Position numbers and translations under genes: made by a program. Shown piece by piece: positions 22,725-32,051 of a DNA stretch of 36,664 bases. The first letter of the stretch is position 1; each line of letters begins with the position of its first letter. The stretch comes from a virus: IMG/VR virus record IMGVR_UViG_3300009706_000002, positions 1 through 36,664 of that record. One strand, written 5' to 3'. The notes beneath the pieces were generated by a model. It was not told the DNA's origin, searched no databases, and was given only the letters and a program-made list of their open reading frames with translations.

Positions 22725-22798
22725 TGGCAAAGCGGCCGCTACAGGCCTTTACATCGTTATAATGCTGTGGAGGGCGCTATAACGGCCTACGCTTGCCA
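22725..22798. other. Nested inverted repeat between convergent gene clusters
   Basis: Three stacked helices: TGGCAA(A)GCG with CGCTTGCCA (22725-22734/22790-22798), AGGCC with GGCCT (22743-22747/22784-22788), and GTTATA with TATAAC (22756-22761/22778-22783). The end loop is 16 bases. It starts a few bases after the stop of the last structural gene on the minus strand. No U-tract follows, so it is not a standard terminator. Confidence 0.6.
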
Positions 22799-22803
22799 AA
22801 GGT

Positions 22804-23835
22804 TTAAAATTCCTCTTCTATAGAGACGTTAATATCCCAGAGCTTATGCGAAACCTGGGTCATGTCCAGGCTGCTATTAGCAAACCTGGCGAAAATATGT
22901 TCGCTCTCGGCGTTATCTCCTGTAGACGATTTATCTACTGAAAAAATAAAGGGTAGATGGTTTCCGTTTGTCATATTCCAGACGTCCCCTACAAACGAGT
23001 CCTCGTCGTCTGGTATAATATCATATTCCGCCGGCATTAAATTAGAGGAGCTTAGAAAGCTAAAACCCATGTCGTATGCGATCCGGCCGCCATGAGACTG
23101 GTAGCCATTAGCTGAGGTCGTAAAAGGCGATTTAGAGGTACTAGAGGCCGTTCTACCGTAGGATCTAAGGTTACTATACCTCTGGCCGCCCTCCGATTGC
23201 TGTACGGTGTTTAAGTCATCAAAAGAGATCCGCCTGGTTACAGCCATGTTCGGAGAGTTTGGCATATCGTAATACTCTCCAATTAAAATACAGCCTACAA
23301 ATAAATCGGTTGAACCATCGAAAGCTGTGTCGCCCTCAAATTGGATCCCCCAGTACCTATAGGTCTGCTCTCCCCCTGTATTCGTCCATGAAATAATGGT
23401 CGAGCCGTCGGTTGCCGGAGTTACCACCGAGGTAGACACGGCATCCCCGTTAACAATTTCAGCGATAGTGGGATATTGGGCCGACGCCATATCTACGACG
23501 TTGACGTGCGATTCGGTATCGCTACCGCGGATTTTAATTCTTGCGCTTGCAGAATTGCAGTTGTGGTTAAGAATCGCCACGAACGATACCGGCCTACTTG
23601 CGTTTTGCGTATCTATATTAATAAGTACATGATCGCCAGTTGCTGCGCTTGTGTTAAAGTCTACCTTATTGAGTGGGCGCATATCGAATAACTCCGCCTC
23701 CGAGCCGGTTTGTATCGCGATTGTATTCGATACACCCATTACATCAAAATTTCCGTTCTGAGCTACTCCCCTGCTTAGTAGATAATTAATCCTATCGCAG
23801 TAAAATCTCGGGGTACCAATGTCCATGTTAGCCAT
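22804..23835 (-). CDS. Distal tail protein
   Basis: 343 residues, no named family. It shows GTPRFYCDRINYLLSRGVAQ at the start, a beta-rich middle with HVLINIDTQNASRPVSFVAI, and SVDKSSTGDNAESEHIFAR near the end. It is the last gene of the structural run, directly after a larger tail protein and the tape measure, so it probably belongs to the tail tip or fibre base. That role rests on position. Confidence 0.8.
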   Translation of the reverse strand: MANMDIGTPRFYCDRINYLLSRGVAQNGNFDVMGVSNTIAIQTGSEAELFDMRPLNKVDFNTSAATGDHVLINIDTQNASRPVSFVAILNHNCNSASARIKIRGSDTESHVNVVDMASAQYPTIAEIVNGDAVSTSVVTPATDGSTIISWTNTGGEQTYRYWGIQFEGDTAFDGSTDLFVGCILIGEYYDMPNSPNMAVTRRISFDDLNTVQQSEGGQRYSNLRSYGRTASSTSKSPFTTSANGYQSHGGRIAYDMGFSFLSSSNLMPAEYDIIPDDEDSFVGDVWNMTNGNHLPFIFSVDKSSTGDNAESEHIFARFANSSLDMTQVSHKLWDINVSIEEEF

Positions 23836-23836
23836 A

Positions 23837-26110
23837 CTAAACCTCTCTCGCTATTACGCTTATGTTACCAGGCTTACGCCTGGTCTGAATAATGATAAAA
23901 TCTTTACCTGACCAGCTACCGCCCCCAGGATCGACGTTCATCGTACCAAAATCTATTATATCTCCTACTTCCAGGTTAGAATATGCGGGATTAATTAAAC
24001 TGAATTGTACTGTTAATTTTATAGATCCGAATAGCTTTTGTCTGTACGTAGCCCAGTCGTCGTTCCTGGCAGATCCGCCAGAGACGGCCGCTGCCAAAGC
24101 CCGCAGCGTAACGGTAATAATATTTTCTCCCGCTGCAAAATTATAATCGCTACGATCTCCAGAGGTTTGTGTTGCCTGGCTCCTATATTCGTCTTTAGCT
24201 GGATGTGGACTGTAGTTTATAATGTGTTTTGTCTCTAGCTCGTCAAAGCTCACCTGGTTTATCGAAAAGTTGGCTATATCCTCTTTTGTAAGTGTAGCTA
24301 TTGAAGAGGGACTGTCTGCTATAAATATATATCTCCCTGCCGATCGCTGGTATATATAAATAAACTGCCCCTCGTATTGCAGCAGTTTTAATAAACCCGC
24401 GATAGATCCCTGGTCGTTTTGCCAGTATAATATCGTCCAGGTTTGGTTTGTTTTTCGCTCCGTATCTAAGGCGCTCCAGCCCGTAGGCGTATCAGTTAGC
24501 CCCAGGGCGCTATGTAATAAACTACGATGCGCCTCATGGATATTTGCAACGCTACCGCTTGTATAGCTTTTTAGCTCCCCGGCTGCGTCGCTGTAAACCG
24601 TCTCTAGGCTATCTTCATTTTTAATATTTGATACGGACAGTACGTAAGCATCGAGATGGATTACGCCTGTCCCGCCCGAGGTTGCCTCGTCTATCTCAAG
24701 TTCGGCGGTAAGTTTAAGATCCACATAAGCTGTAGCCGCTGTCGTTACCAGGGTTAGTGTTTGATCTGATCCAGTATCGGCCGCATGGGCCGAGCTTTCA
24801 GCAGTATCAGCAGCCGTCGAAAGTTCTGCTACAAGTTCTAAGCTGTCTACGTCAGTATGTTTGTCGTAGTTACTTATCCTATATGTCAAGACTATCTGCG
24901 CCCCCTCTTCAGTCTCGGGGATTACGTATCTTTGGACATGAACCCTCGCCGTTCCTGGAGCTACGGACACATTTTCTGAGTAAGCATAAGTACCGGCGTT
25001 TCCAGTATTTAGATTATAAGACTGTCCTATACTTGATTCAGCCCAGCCCGTCGCTGTGGAGTTTTCGGAGTCCGAGGTGGGGGTCGTCTGAAATCTATAT
25101 TTTCCATTAACGCCTACATTAACGCGCTCTATAGATCCGGCGGTTGTCGTCGAGTCTGACGTAGTCGTAAAAGGCACAAAACCGTCGCGCGTGGGTACAT
25201 ATTGCGAATGTTTAGAGGTAGATCCGTCCTCAGTAACTCCGGTAATGAAATAAGCGTAAGCGGAGTCTGCTAATGTAAACGGAATCGGCCGCCAGTTATC
25301 GGTACCCGTCCCAGGGTATTCGCTGTCGTTACCAGCAAAAGCGCCAAAAGACAAAGGAGCTAAAACCTTTTCCGCAGAATAAACGTCGGGATAGTTGATA
25401 CGATCCCAGGGGGAATACGATTTAATCGAGAGGCTTATTTTGTCGTCTCCATGCTGTATTCCATAGAGTTTGCCCGTATATATATGTAAGCAGTCAGATA
25501 GTGCCGTGCTGCCGTTTAGTTGGATATACACCCTAACGTCTTTATTTAGATATGTCCTCGTTCCGGACAACACCTCGGCGGAGAAATCGTCCCCTTTATA
25601 TTGAAAGTTTACTAGATCTATGGAAATATTACTTACTCTTGCCGTCGATCTTACGAGATTAATCGACTCCCTGACTGATGGTTTATTAGTTATAACACCG
25701 TGGTAATAGACAGAGTCTACCGTTGTACTCCCCAGGGCGATAGGTGTAAAATTATTCCAATATATAGCGTCGTTATTTTCGTGTGCCTCGGCGCTTGTCC
25801 CCATTTGAGCGCGGGTTACGATTACATTATTATAAACTATTGTATGTATCTTTACAATCTCAGACTCTACTTTTAAGTGATCTCCGACCGTAAAGACCGT
25901 GCCGTCGTCTGTGGGGAAAGTCTCGGTAGACGTGTCTACGTCCGCTGTTAATAAATCTGCGGATCCCCCAGGTTGTAAAACAGCATCCCATCCACCCTCG
26001 CCTTTTCCTTGTGCGTCTCCATTAAAATACCCTATCTGAATTAACCAATTCTCTTGAATATTCCCCTGTTTAGATGCGGCAGAATATGCGGCAGGGAGTG
26101 TTAGGCTCAT
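23837..26110 (-). CDS. Large tail-tip / baseplate protein
   Basis: 757 residues. The N-terminal SLTLPAAYSAASKQGNIQEN and repeated beta-rich segments (VYYHGVITNKPSVRESINLV, SDCLHIYTGKLYGIQHGDD) resemble tail hub proteins. The C-terminal half includes WTILYWQNDQGSIAGLLKLL and a final NLEVGDIIDFGTMNVDPGGG. Position right after the tape measure (ATG overlapping its stop by four bases) fits a hub or tip component. Exact family not recognised. Confidence 0.83.
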   Translation of the reverse strand: MSLTLPAAYSAASKQGNIQENWLIQIGYFNGDAQGKGEGGWDAVLQPGGSADLLTADVDTSTETFPTDDGTVFTVGDHLKVESEIVKIHTIVYNNVIVTRAQMGTSAEAHENNDAIYWNNFTPIALGSTTVDSVYYHGVITNKPSVRESINLVRSTARVSNISIDLVNFQYKGDDFSAEVLSGTRTYLNKDVRVYIQLNGSTALSDCLHIYTGKLYGIQHGDDKISLSIKSYSPWDRINYPDVYSAEKVLAPLSFGAFAGNDSEYPGTGTDNWRPIPFTLADSAYAYFITGVTEDGSTSKHSQYVPTRDGFVPFTTTSDSTTTAGSIERVNVGVNGKYRFQTTPTSDSENSTATGWAESSIGQSYNLNTGNAGTYAYSENVSVAPGTARVHVQRYVIPETEEGAQIVLTYRISNYDKHTDVDSLELVAELSTAADTAESSAHAADTGSDQTLTLVTTAATAYVDLKLTAELEIDEATSGGTGVIHLDAYVLSVSNIKNEDSLETVYSDAAGELKSYTSGSVANIHEAHRSLLHSALGLTDTPTGWSALDTERKTNQTWTILYWQNDQGSIAGLLKLLQYEGQFIYIYQRSAGRYIFIADSPSSIATLTKEDIANFSINQVSFDELETKHIINYSPHPAKDEYRSQATQTSGDRSDYNFAAGENIITVTLRALAAAVSGGSARNDDWATYRQKLFGSIKLTVQFSLINPAYSNLEVGDIIDFGTMNVDPGGGSWSGKDFIIIQTRRKPGNISVIAREV

Positions 26111-28419
26111 GCAAGACCCAGTCTTTGAGCCTTCGCAATCGCCGGAATAATAGAATCTATTACTGTTTCGTCTACCAATGGGGCAGATATATTAATTACA
26201 ATCGAACCAGCTCCAGCCCCTCTAGCGGATCCGGCGCCGCCTAATGGCGTTACCTGGACGTGTTCTGCTCCAGCCTCTCCAGTTAAAAACATTGTTGGAC
26301 TGGTAACCACCTCGTCGGCGCCCGTTGCAGCCGTTTTAAACTCTCCAATGCTTTGAGAGATAGACATAACATTAGCGAAAGCCGTAGCGCCTACAGCGGC
26401 GGCGGCTACGAAATTATATGGAGGAGGATAAGCGCTCATAGCTTTGTTCATAGCGGCATAGGCATCAATTACCGCCGCTACTTGCTGTAGCCTGGCCGAG
26501 ATTTTCAATCCGCCCGCGAATTGTCCCGCGGCAGCAGCTAACCCAGTCGCCAATCCAGAGTGGATACTTAGTCTGGCCGATACGGCCGCCGCATCGAGTT
26601 GAATCATTTTCTTATTGTTAAAGTTCTGTAATTCTGTTAGATCTATATTATACTGTTCAGACATAGCGACGAGAGCCACGTATTGCTCGGCGGCCGCCTG
26701 TTTTTGGATCTCAAAGCCAAAATTCTCCAATCCGGCTCTCTCTACTAAAAAGTTCTCGTATATGGCAGCCTCTTTAGATAGTTGCTCTTTTGTTTTTTCG
26801 GTTACTATGGTCGCAACTTCTTCTTGTGCCTCTATTCTTTTTAACAGCCCATGTTTAATCGCTTTCGTAGCAAGCTCTTCTGCCTTTTTAGTGCTTAATC
26901 CTTGTTTATGTATTGACTTCGAGAGGGAATCTATAAAGCCTTTAAAAGTTTTAGCCCCCTTAGATCCCTCCTCGTATAGAGTGAGTAAGTGCTTTTTTGT
27001 ATCTACTATCTTTTTTTGTTGTTCTGCGGACGATAGTTGTGCGAAGGTACGCCTTGAAAGATCCCCTAACGACGCCTCTAGTTCCTTTGCCTCCTTGTTA
27101 ATGTCTCCGAAAACATCGGACATTTCAAGTAATTTTCCTACAGCGAGGCCAGCTCCCACAATCAACGCCCCCCAGCCTGTCTTTACTAGAGTGGCCTGGA
27201 ATTGTATTGTCCTCAACTTAGCCATTACCATAGCGCTATTATATATTAAGATAGCCCCACCTACCCCAGTAAAGGCAACGGTATAAGATTTTAGAGCCTC
27301 TGCATCCATAGCATTCGCAAAATTGGTTAAGCCCGTTACCGCGGAATTTAATGGCCCCTCTACAAATTCAAATAGTCTTATGCCAAGCCCCTCCATGGCG
27401 CTATTCATTAGCGTAACCTTACCGGCTAAATTGTCTAACTGTATGTCCGCCATACGTTTCGCAGATCCGGCGGCGTTATCTAATTCATTTTTTAACGCCC
27501 CGACCTTGTCCGTTCCGTCCACCAATATACTGAAAGCCGTAACGGCTCGTTTATCTACAAGGCCTAACATCTCGGTTAGGTCTACTCCGCTATCTTTTAA
27601 TTTTTTAAGAGCGGGTATTAGTTCCTCGGCGCTTTTAACGGATCCGCCTAATCTTTTAGATAAAGCGGAGTTAGTATCTGCGAGTTTTAAAAATATAGTG
27701 CGTAAAGCTGTACCAGCCAGGGATCCATCTATACCGGCGTTAGCCAGGGCGCCCATAATGGCCGTAGTACCCTCGACAGTAAACCCCACTTCTTTAGCGA
27801 CAGGCGCTACAAACTTCATCGAGTCTGTAAATTTTTGTATATCCAAAGCGGATCTAGAAAACGAAAGCGCCATTACATCGGTTACTCTTCCAGTCTCTTC
27901 AACGTTTAGACCAAAAGCCCTTAGAGTTGTCCCGGCCACAGCGGCGGCCTGGGCTAAGTCTACCCTGGCTACAGAGGCCAGATCCAAGGTACCCTTAGTT
28001 ACTTTGGTAATTTCTTTTGCAGTAAATCCTAATTTAGCAAACTCTGTTTGCAAAGATGCGACATTTGTAGCCGTAAACACCGTGGTAGACCCCAAGTCTC
28101 TAGCGTTTTTCTCCAGGGCTTGCATTTGCTTTGCTGTCGCCCCAGAAATAGCCTCCACGTTAGACATTTCTTTCTCGAAATCTTTACCAACACGGACGAC
28201 GCCACTAATTGCCCCAGTAAGCGCCCGAAAAGCCAAGTAACCTAGACCAAGTTTCGCAATCATGCCCCCCATACTTGACGTAACGCCTTTACTACTCTTA
28301 GTACTGGACTTATAGGCCCTATCTAATTTTTTTACTTGTTTTTCTAAAGCTCTTATGTCGCTCTCGACCTTTTTAAGTCCTTTAGCGGTAAATTGGATAA
28401 TTTCTTTATTCGTTGCCAT
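26107..28419 (-). CDS. Tape measure protein
   Basis: 770 residues. The N-terminus is a coiled coil (RALEKQVKKLDRAYKSS), followed by the TP901-type tape-measure core: FEKEMSNVEAISGATAKQM, DLGSTTVFTATNVASLQTEF, AAVAGTTLRAFGLNVEETGR and ALANAGIDGSLAGTALRTIF. Hydrophobic stretches lie near 365-430 and 620-690. It sets tail length; at about 1.5 angstrom per residue the tail would be around 115 nm. It overlaps the chaperone frame by 14 bases. Confidence 0.93.
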   Translation of the reverse strand: MATNKEIIQFTAKGLKKVESDIRALEKQVKKLDRAYKSSTKSSKGVTSSMGGMIAKLGLGYLAFRALTGAISGVVRVGKDFEKEMSNVEAISGATAKQMQALEKNARDLGSTTVFTATNVASLQTEFAKLGFTAKEITKVTKGTLDLASVARVDLAQAAAVAGTTLRAFGLNVEETGRVTDVMALSFSRSALDIQKFTDSMKFVAPVAKEVGFTVEGTTAIMGALANAGIDGSLAGTALRTIFLKLADTNSALSKRLGGSVKSAEELIPALKKLKDSGVDLTEMLGLVDKRAVTAFSILVDGTDKVGALKNELDNAAGSAKRMADIQLDNLAGKVTLMNSAMEGLGIRLFEFVEGPLNSAVTGLTNFANAMDAEALKSYTVAFTGVGGAILIYNSAMVMAKLRTIQFQATLVKTGWGALIVGAGLAVGKLLEMSDVFGDINKEAKELEASLGDLSRRTFAQLSSAEQQKKIVDTKKHLLTLYEEGSKGAKTFKGFIDSLSKSIHKQGLSTKKAEELATKAIKHGLLKRIEAQEEVATIVTEKTKEQLSKEAAIYENFLVERAGLENFGFEIQKQAAAEQYVALVAMSEQYNIDLTELQNFNNKKMIQLDAAAVSARLSIHSGLATGLAAAAGQFAGGLKISARLQQVAAVIDAYAAMNKAMSAYPPPYNFVAAAAVGATAFANVMSISQSIGEFKTAATGADEVVTSPTMFLTGEAGAEHVQVTPLGGAGSARGAGAGSIVINISAPLVDETVIDSIIPAIAKAQRLGLA

Positions 28420-28864
28420 GCTTTTTCTTTATTGCTGCTTCCTGCTTTTTATTCCTTGAGCTGGTCATATCATTTAAAGTTTTTTTTATGATAAAAAATT
28501 TCTCTACCCATACTGCCGGTTGCTGACCATAATCGCCAGAGTACGCGGGAGTGCCGGTTTCTTGGGCATAAATATAGCGAGAAATATCCTTTTGATAAAT
28601 AGAGTCTATGAAAAAGTTATAACAGGCGAAGAACGGGAGCTGCTGGTAGACCATAGATTCGGCGCTCTCGTCGGATCTAAAGGACAGGGACTCGTAATAA
28701 ACCTCCATAAGATACGCCCATAAGTCCTCGTCTTTTTCTATGGCTATTTCCGGTTGTCCCTTATTCTCAGTAAGAATAGATTTAAACGTATATGGGATTT
28801 TATGAAAATTACAGCCCTCACATCCTTTTTCAATGTATACGTTTAGGGCTAGGAGGAGGGCGCT
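28406..28864 (-). CDS. Tail assembly chaperone, frameshift extension (gpGT-like)
   Basis: An open -1 frame continues the chaperone after the A8 slippery run at 28864-28871. It reads SALLLALNVYIEKGCEGCNF, HKIPYTFKSILTENKGQPE and onward into YYESLSFRSDESAESMVYQQ and a basic tail. The 52 codons before the first ATG (28708) are clearly coding but have no start of their own, which supports expression by a -1 ribosomal frameshift. The predicted fusion is about 252 residues. It ends within the tape measure start. Confidence 0.82.
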   Translation of the reverse strand, partial: SALLLALNVYIEKGCEGCNFHKIPYTFKSILTENKGQPEIAIEKDEDLWAYLMEVYYESLSFRSDESAESMVYQQLPFFACYNFFIDSIYQKDISRYIYAQETGTPAYSGDYGQQPAVWVEKFFIIKKTLNDMTSSRNKKQEAAIKKKHGNE

Positions 28865-29163
28865 TTTTTTTCCAGTATTTGCTCTTTCTGGATTATATTA
28901 ACTATCTCCTCAGTCTCGGTGTCTGTGAGCTGCTTTAAAACATGGTCGACGGCTTTATCATTTACTTCCGCGTAATCGTCGAAGTCTCCGCCGCCGATTC
29001 CACACCTTAGCCAGGCCGTGCGGGCTTTATATACGTTACGAATAGAGGCTGTCTCGCCGTCTTTATATACTAGTTCTGGAATATCTTTACATTCGTCTAT
29101 CTGGTCTATGGTCATGTTTTTAATTTTGACCTTACGGCCAGATAGTAGTTTTACATCTTTCAT
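28849..29163 (-). CDS. Tail assembly chaperone, short form (gpG-like)
   Basis: 104 residues: LLSGRKVKIKNMTIDQIDEC, YKARTAWLRCGIGGGDFDDY and LKQLTDTETEEIVNIIQKEQ. The size and place between tail tube and tape measure are typical. The last codons GAA AAA AAA GCG form an A-rich slippery site; frame 0 stops at TAG 28849, four codons after it, while -1 slippage enters the longer form. Confidence 0.85.
   Translation of the reverse strand: MKDVKLLSGRKVKIKNMTIDQIDECKDIPELVYKDGETASIRNVYKARTAWLRCGIGGGDFDDYAEVNDKAVDHVLKQLTDTETEEIVNIIQKEQILEKKAPSS
28864..28871 (-). promoter_or_regulatory. -1 ribosomal frameshift site
   Basis: Eight consecutive A residues on the minus strand, read GAA AAA AAA GCG. The A AAA AAA heptamer permits simultaneous -1 slippage of two lysine tRNAs. 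The -1 frame is open for 152 codons. Confidence 0.78.
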
Positions 29164-29199
29164 ACATTGCCCTCCACAGCGTTAGATTATTTTAAGAAA

Positions 29200-30234
29200 T
29201 TAATTAACTTTCAAAACCGCGAGATTCCCAGACGCCGCCGCGCCGGTTGTCGCTGTCCAGGGGATCTCTACAAACATTCCCTCGTCGGCGAAATCAATAT
29301 TATGTCCTGTCATCCGTGCAGAGGGTATACTAATATCCCAGTTAGCTCCATCGTTAAGAGCGAGTGCGTATCCGGTAGAAGGATTAGCGACCCAATCTGT
29401 AGACAGCGCGTCCGCCATATTCGCATCGTATTTTACAGTCATAGATCCAGAAATATCATATAGCCCGCCTCTAACGTATCCGTCGGCCTCAGCGCTTGTG
29501 CCTTGCCATCCTAATCGGCTTGCCGGGTTTGTAATCGTCATGGTAAAGGCTTTAACCGTTGCCGTGTGGCCGCCTACCGTTAAAACGGTAAAATTAAACA
29601 ATCCTTTTTCATAGTCTGAGGCTGTCGTTGCCCCGGTTACTCCGGAGTCTTTTATAACAGGTTTATATCCAGACATAAACTGTCCAGACGCATGGACTCT
29701 GCCGCCATCCGTTCCCATGTCCATAGACAAAGTAAGATTTTGAAGTACCGCGCTGTGCATAATTTGATCGTCCGAATCTAGTCCCGTTGTACTCGTTCCG
29801 GCCTCTAATAATATAATACCTACATTATCTGCCGTAGTTGACCCGTGAGACATATCCTCCTGGGCGTCGTGTACTGCTGCGTTTATTGTAATTGTTCCGG
29901 TTGTATCCGCTACGCCAGTAACTAAACTTACCAAAGTTTCTAACAGTAAATTATTTTCGACTAGATAGTCAAAATCCCAAGTCCATGTACCAGATCCATA
30001 GTGGCGTATAAGATCTCCGTCCTCATAAGCTCTTCTGCCAGAGCGCAAAGCCTCCGAGGTTGAAAAAGCGGCGTCATAATTTATGCCGTTTAATGCCCCC
30101 AGCCGCATAAACATATTTGATCCGCTAACAAAGTCGGCGGCCGCTAGGTCGCCGTCGCCCCCAATGGCTAAAGCCGAAACGTCCTGTTTCCCTACTATGA
30201 CTTTATATTCTCGTCCCGATGCGTTAGTTGCCAT
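29200..30234 (-). CDS. Major tail (tube) protein
   Basis: 344 residues. YKVIVGKQDVSALAIGGDG, then SGTWTWDFDYLVENNLLLE and VKAFTMTITNPASRLGWQGT, LYDISGSMTVKYDANMADAL are typical of siphovirus tube proteins with a beta-sandwich core and an added C-terminal domain. It stands between the neck/terminator genes and the chaperones, the expected position. Confidence 0.88.
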   Translation of the reverse strand: MATNASGREYKVIVGKQDVSALAIGGDGDLAAADFVSGSNMFMRLGALNGINYDAAFSTSEALRSGRRAYEDGDLIRHYGSGTWTWDFDYLVENNLLLETLVSLVTGVADTTGTITINAAVHDAQEDMSHGSTTADNVGIILLEAGTSTTGLDSDDQIMHSAVLQNLTLSMDMGTDGGRVHASGQFMSGYKPVIKDSGVTGATTASDYEKGLFNFTVLTVGGHTATVKAFTMTITNPASRLGWQGTSAEADGYVRGGLYDISGSMTVKYDANMADALSTDWVANPSTGYALALNDGANWDISIPSARMTGHNIDFADEGMFVEIPWTATTGAAASGNLAVLKVN

Positions 30235-30248
30235 TTTTCACTCTCCTA

Positions 30249-30443
30249 TTAATTTTTTATCAATTTATTAACTACCAGGTATTTAATCTGCTTATCCGGC
30301 GCGCCTTTTAAGTTTACGGCCTCACCTTTTAAAAGTTTTTGATGCTGTGTTTCCGACAGCGCCCCTTTATTCGGCATAAAAGTTTTATATCCGGCCGTAG
30401 CGGTGTATATATTCTTACTTGGTGCGTCTTTTTCTTTTGTCAT
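30249..30443 (-). CDS. Small tail-region protein
   Basis: 64 residues, basic (YKTFMPNKGALSETQHQKLL, then PDKQIKYLVVNKLIKN). Small proteins of this type often stand between tail terminator and tube genes in siphoviruses. No family name can be given. Confidence 0.72.
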   Translation of the reverse strand: MTKEKDAPSKNIYTATAGYKTFMPNKGALSETQHQKLLKGEAVNLKGAPDKQIKYLVVNKLIKN

Positions 30444-30468
30444 TTTAAATTTCCTTACACAAATTTAT

Positions 30469-30927
30469 TTAATCTGCCCGACTTATCCTACATACAAAAT
30501 TGTATTTTATTGTATGTAGGCCATCTACCGCCTCTTCGTCCTCTTCCGTAGCCCCTACTTCCATATCTCCGACAACACCATCGAACCAGCCAAGGGATCC
30601 AGCGACGCTAGTATTATTTGCCATTATCTGGTATAGCCTCTCGCCGTCTGCTAAAAACTGTTCCCAATAGCTCTCGTCGGGAGATTGCTCGATAGAATAC
30701 ATGGCTACATCGACGCTATATGTCTTTGTCCATTCTGTCGGCATTGTAATGCTGTCTGTTTCTGCCCCGCTTCCCCAGAGTCTAACGGAGTAAGACCCTT
30801 TATCTTCATAGGTGGGGGATATATAAATAGCGCCATAGTCTCGGTCGGCACTAATCAAACCTCTCAGTTTTGCCAGGACATTCTTATAGAATACGTTGTT
30901 ATATGTAGTATCAAGTACGAGGGCCAT
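30469..30927 (-). CDS. Tail terminator / completion protein
   Basis: 152 residues. It has an N-terminal helix region (YNNVFYKNVLAKLRGLISAD) and WTKTYSVDVAMYSIEQSPDE leading to HTIKYNFVCRI at the C-terminal strand, a layout seen in proteins that cap the tail tube. Its ATG overlaps the preceding stop by one base. The assignment rests on size, strand pattern and position. Confidence 0.75.
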   Translation of the reverse strand: MALVLDTTYNNVFYKNVLAKLRGLISADRDYGAIYISPTYEDKGSYSVRLWGSGAETDSITMPTEWTKTYSVDVAMYSIEQSPDESYWEQFLADGERLYQIMANNTSVAGSLGWFDGVVGDMEVGATEEDEEAVDGLHTIKYNFVCRISRAD

Positions 30928-31946
30928 TATATCCTATAGCGCCTATTCCCGGCCATTTGGGATCCACCCTTTACTTTGCCGGCATAACCGCCAGTGCCTC
31001 TCGTTATTCGTACAGAATCCAGCGAGTTCGTAGCGACTCTCTCTCCAGCTCCGTACACCTCTATTTCCCATTCATCATTTGCCGTAGCGGCGGAGCTGTC
31101 CGTGGATCCAGCGAAACGGATCTGTAGTCCGCCTGTTAAGTCCTGGAAGTCGCCGTTAATTGTTTCTGAGGTTACTACCTGGACGGCTTTTAGATCTGAG
31201 GATGACTTTTCATGTACGGAAAACGTCGCCGTACCAATGGCTCCGGCGTCGCTGATTATAATTTTTATTAGATCATAAGTCCCATTATACGCGCCCCTGG
31301 TCTGTACCGGTCTAACGGATCCGGCGGTATACGTAACGTCGCGAATAAACCCCCTGGACGAGTCCGCAGTTACATTATGGGGTAGCTGTATCGCTCCGCT
31401 GTTTAGCGCTGCTATGTTCTCCATAGCCTCCTCGTCAAAGGCCGCGCCCACTTCATTCGTAGGATCTTCAGAGTATAAAATCATAGATACAGCCATTAAA
31501 GCGGACGTCCTGGTTACGATAAAGGGATAGTTACCCTCCCTGTCTTTCCAGACTTCCCGCGATAACCTGGCATCTAACTTAGCTTCGACCAGGCGGGAGG
31601 CATTACGTCTCATACGCTGGCGAAAGGTTGCGGCGTCCTCTCCAGATTCCATTATTAAATCGTTAGGGCTTGTCGCACTATTATAATAATAAACGGCGTC
31701 TATAGCGCTATCGAAATACCATTCGCCATTTACATTTACAACGCCACTATTTGCCTCTGGATCTCCTAAGTCTTGCCCGTCGACAAACAAAACCGTAGCG
31801 ACTCCGCTACTATCCGCTCTATATAAAGAGCCACTATGCTGCACCCAGTTATAGATCCTAATTTTAGAATCGGAGGTAGAGATCTGGGGATATACGTCCA
31901 GCAAGTCTCTATCGGTGCAATATTCTATAGTACTAGTTACTGCCAT
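30927..31946 (-). CDS. Head-tail connector / neck protein
   Basis: 339 residues. The opening IEYCTDRDLLDVYPQISTSD resembles DUF1320-like adaptor proteins. RQRMRRNASRLVEAKLDARL and TRTSALMAVSMILYSEDP are the helical connector part. A Thr/Ser-rich beta C-terminal domain follows (ATFSVHEKSSSDLKAVQVVT), which is longer than usual. It begins just after the lysis module and starts the tail genes. Connector role is probable, not certain. Confidence 0.75.
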   Translation of the reverse strand: MAVTSTIEYCTDRDLLDVYPQISTSDSKIRIYNWVQHSGSLYRADSSGVATVLFVDGQDLGDPEANSGVVNVNGEWYFDSAIDAVYYYNSATSPNDLIMESGEDAATFRQRMRRNASRLVEAKLDARLSREVWKDREGNYPFIVTRTSALMAVSMILYSEDPTNEVGAAFDEEAMENIAALNSGAIQLPHNVTADSSRGFIRDVTYTAGSVRPVQTRGAYNGTYDLIKIIISDAGAIGTATFSVHEKSSSDLKAVQVVTSETINGDFQDLTGGLQIRFAGSTDSSAATANDEWEIEVYGAGERVATNSLDSVRITRGTGGYAGKVKGGSQMAGNRRYRI

Positions 31947-32051
31947 TTACGCCCCCATCTTAGTTTTTTTAGTAATATCATATAATTCTACTTTTAATTT
32001 ACGAAATCTGCCGCCTAATACACCTGGCCTTTTGAAATCTTTTCCATTAAT
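31947..32051 (-). CDS. Tiny protein with possible ATT start
   Basis: Frame of 34 residues, NGKDFKRPGVLGGRFRKLKV then ELYDITKKTKMGA, filling the gap between two genes. Its TAA abuts the next ATG and its ATT overlaps the previous stop. No ATG/GTG/TTG near the N-terminus. No family recognised. Confidence 0.42.
   Translation of the reverse strand: MNGKDFKRPGVLGGRFRKLKVELYDITKKTKMGA

Noticed and set aside
27323-28240. 305-residue plus-strand open frame
   Set aside because: It lies wholly antisense to the tape measure gene, whose motifs are clear; it has no recognisable domain.
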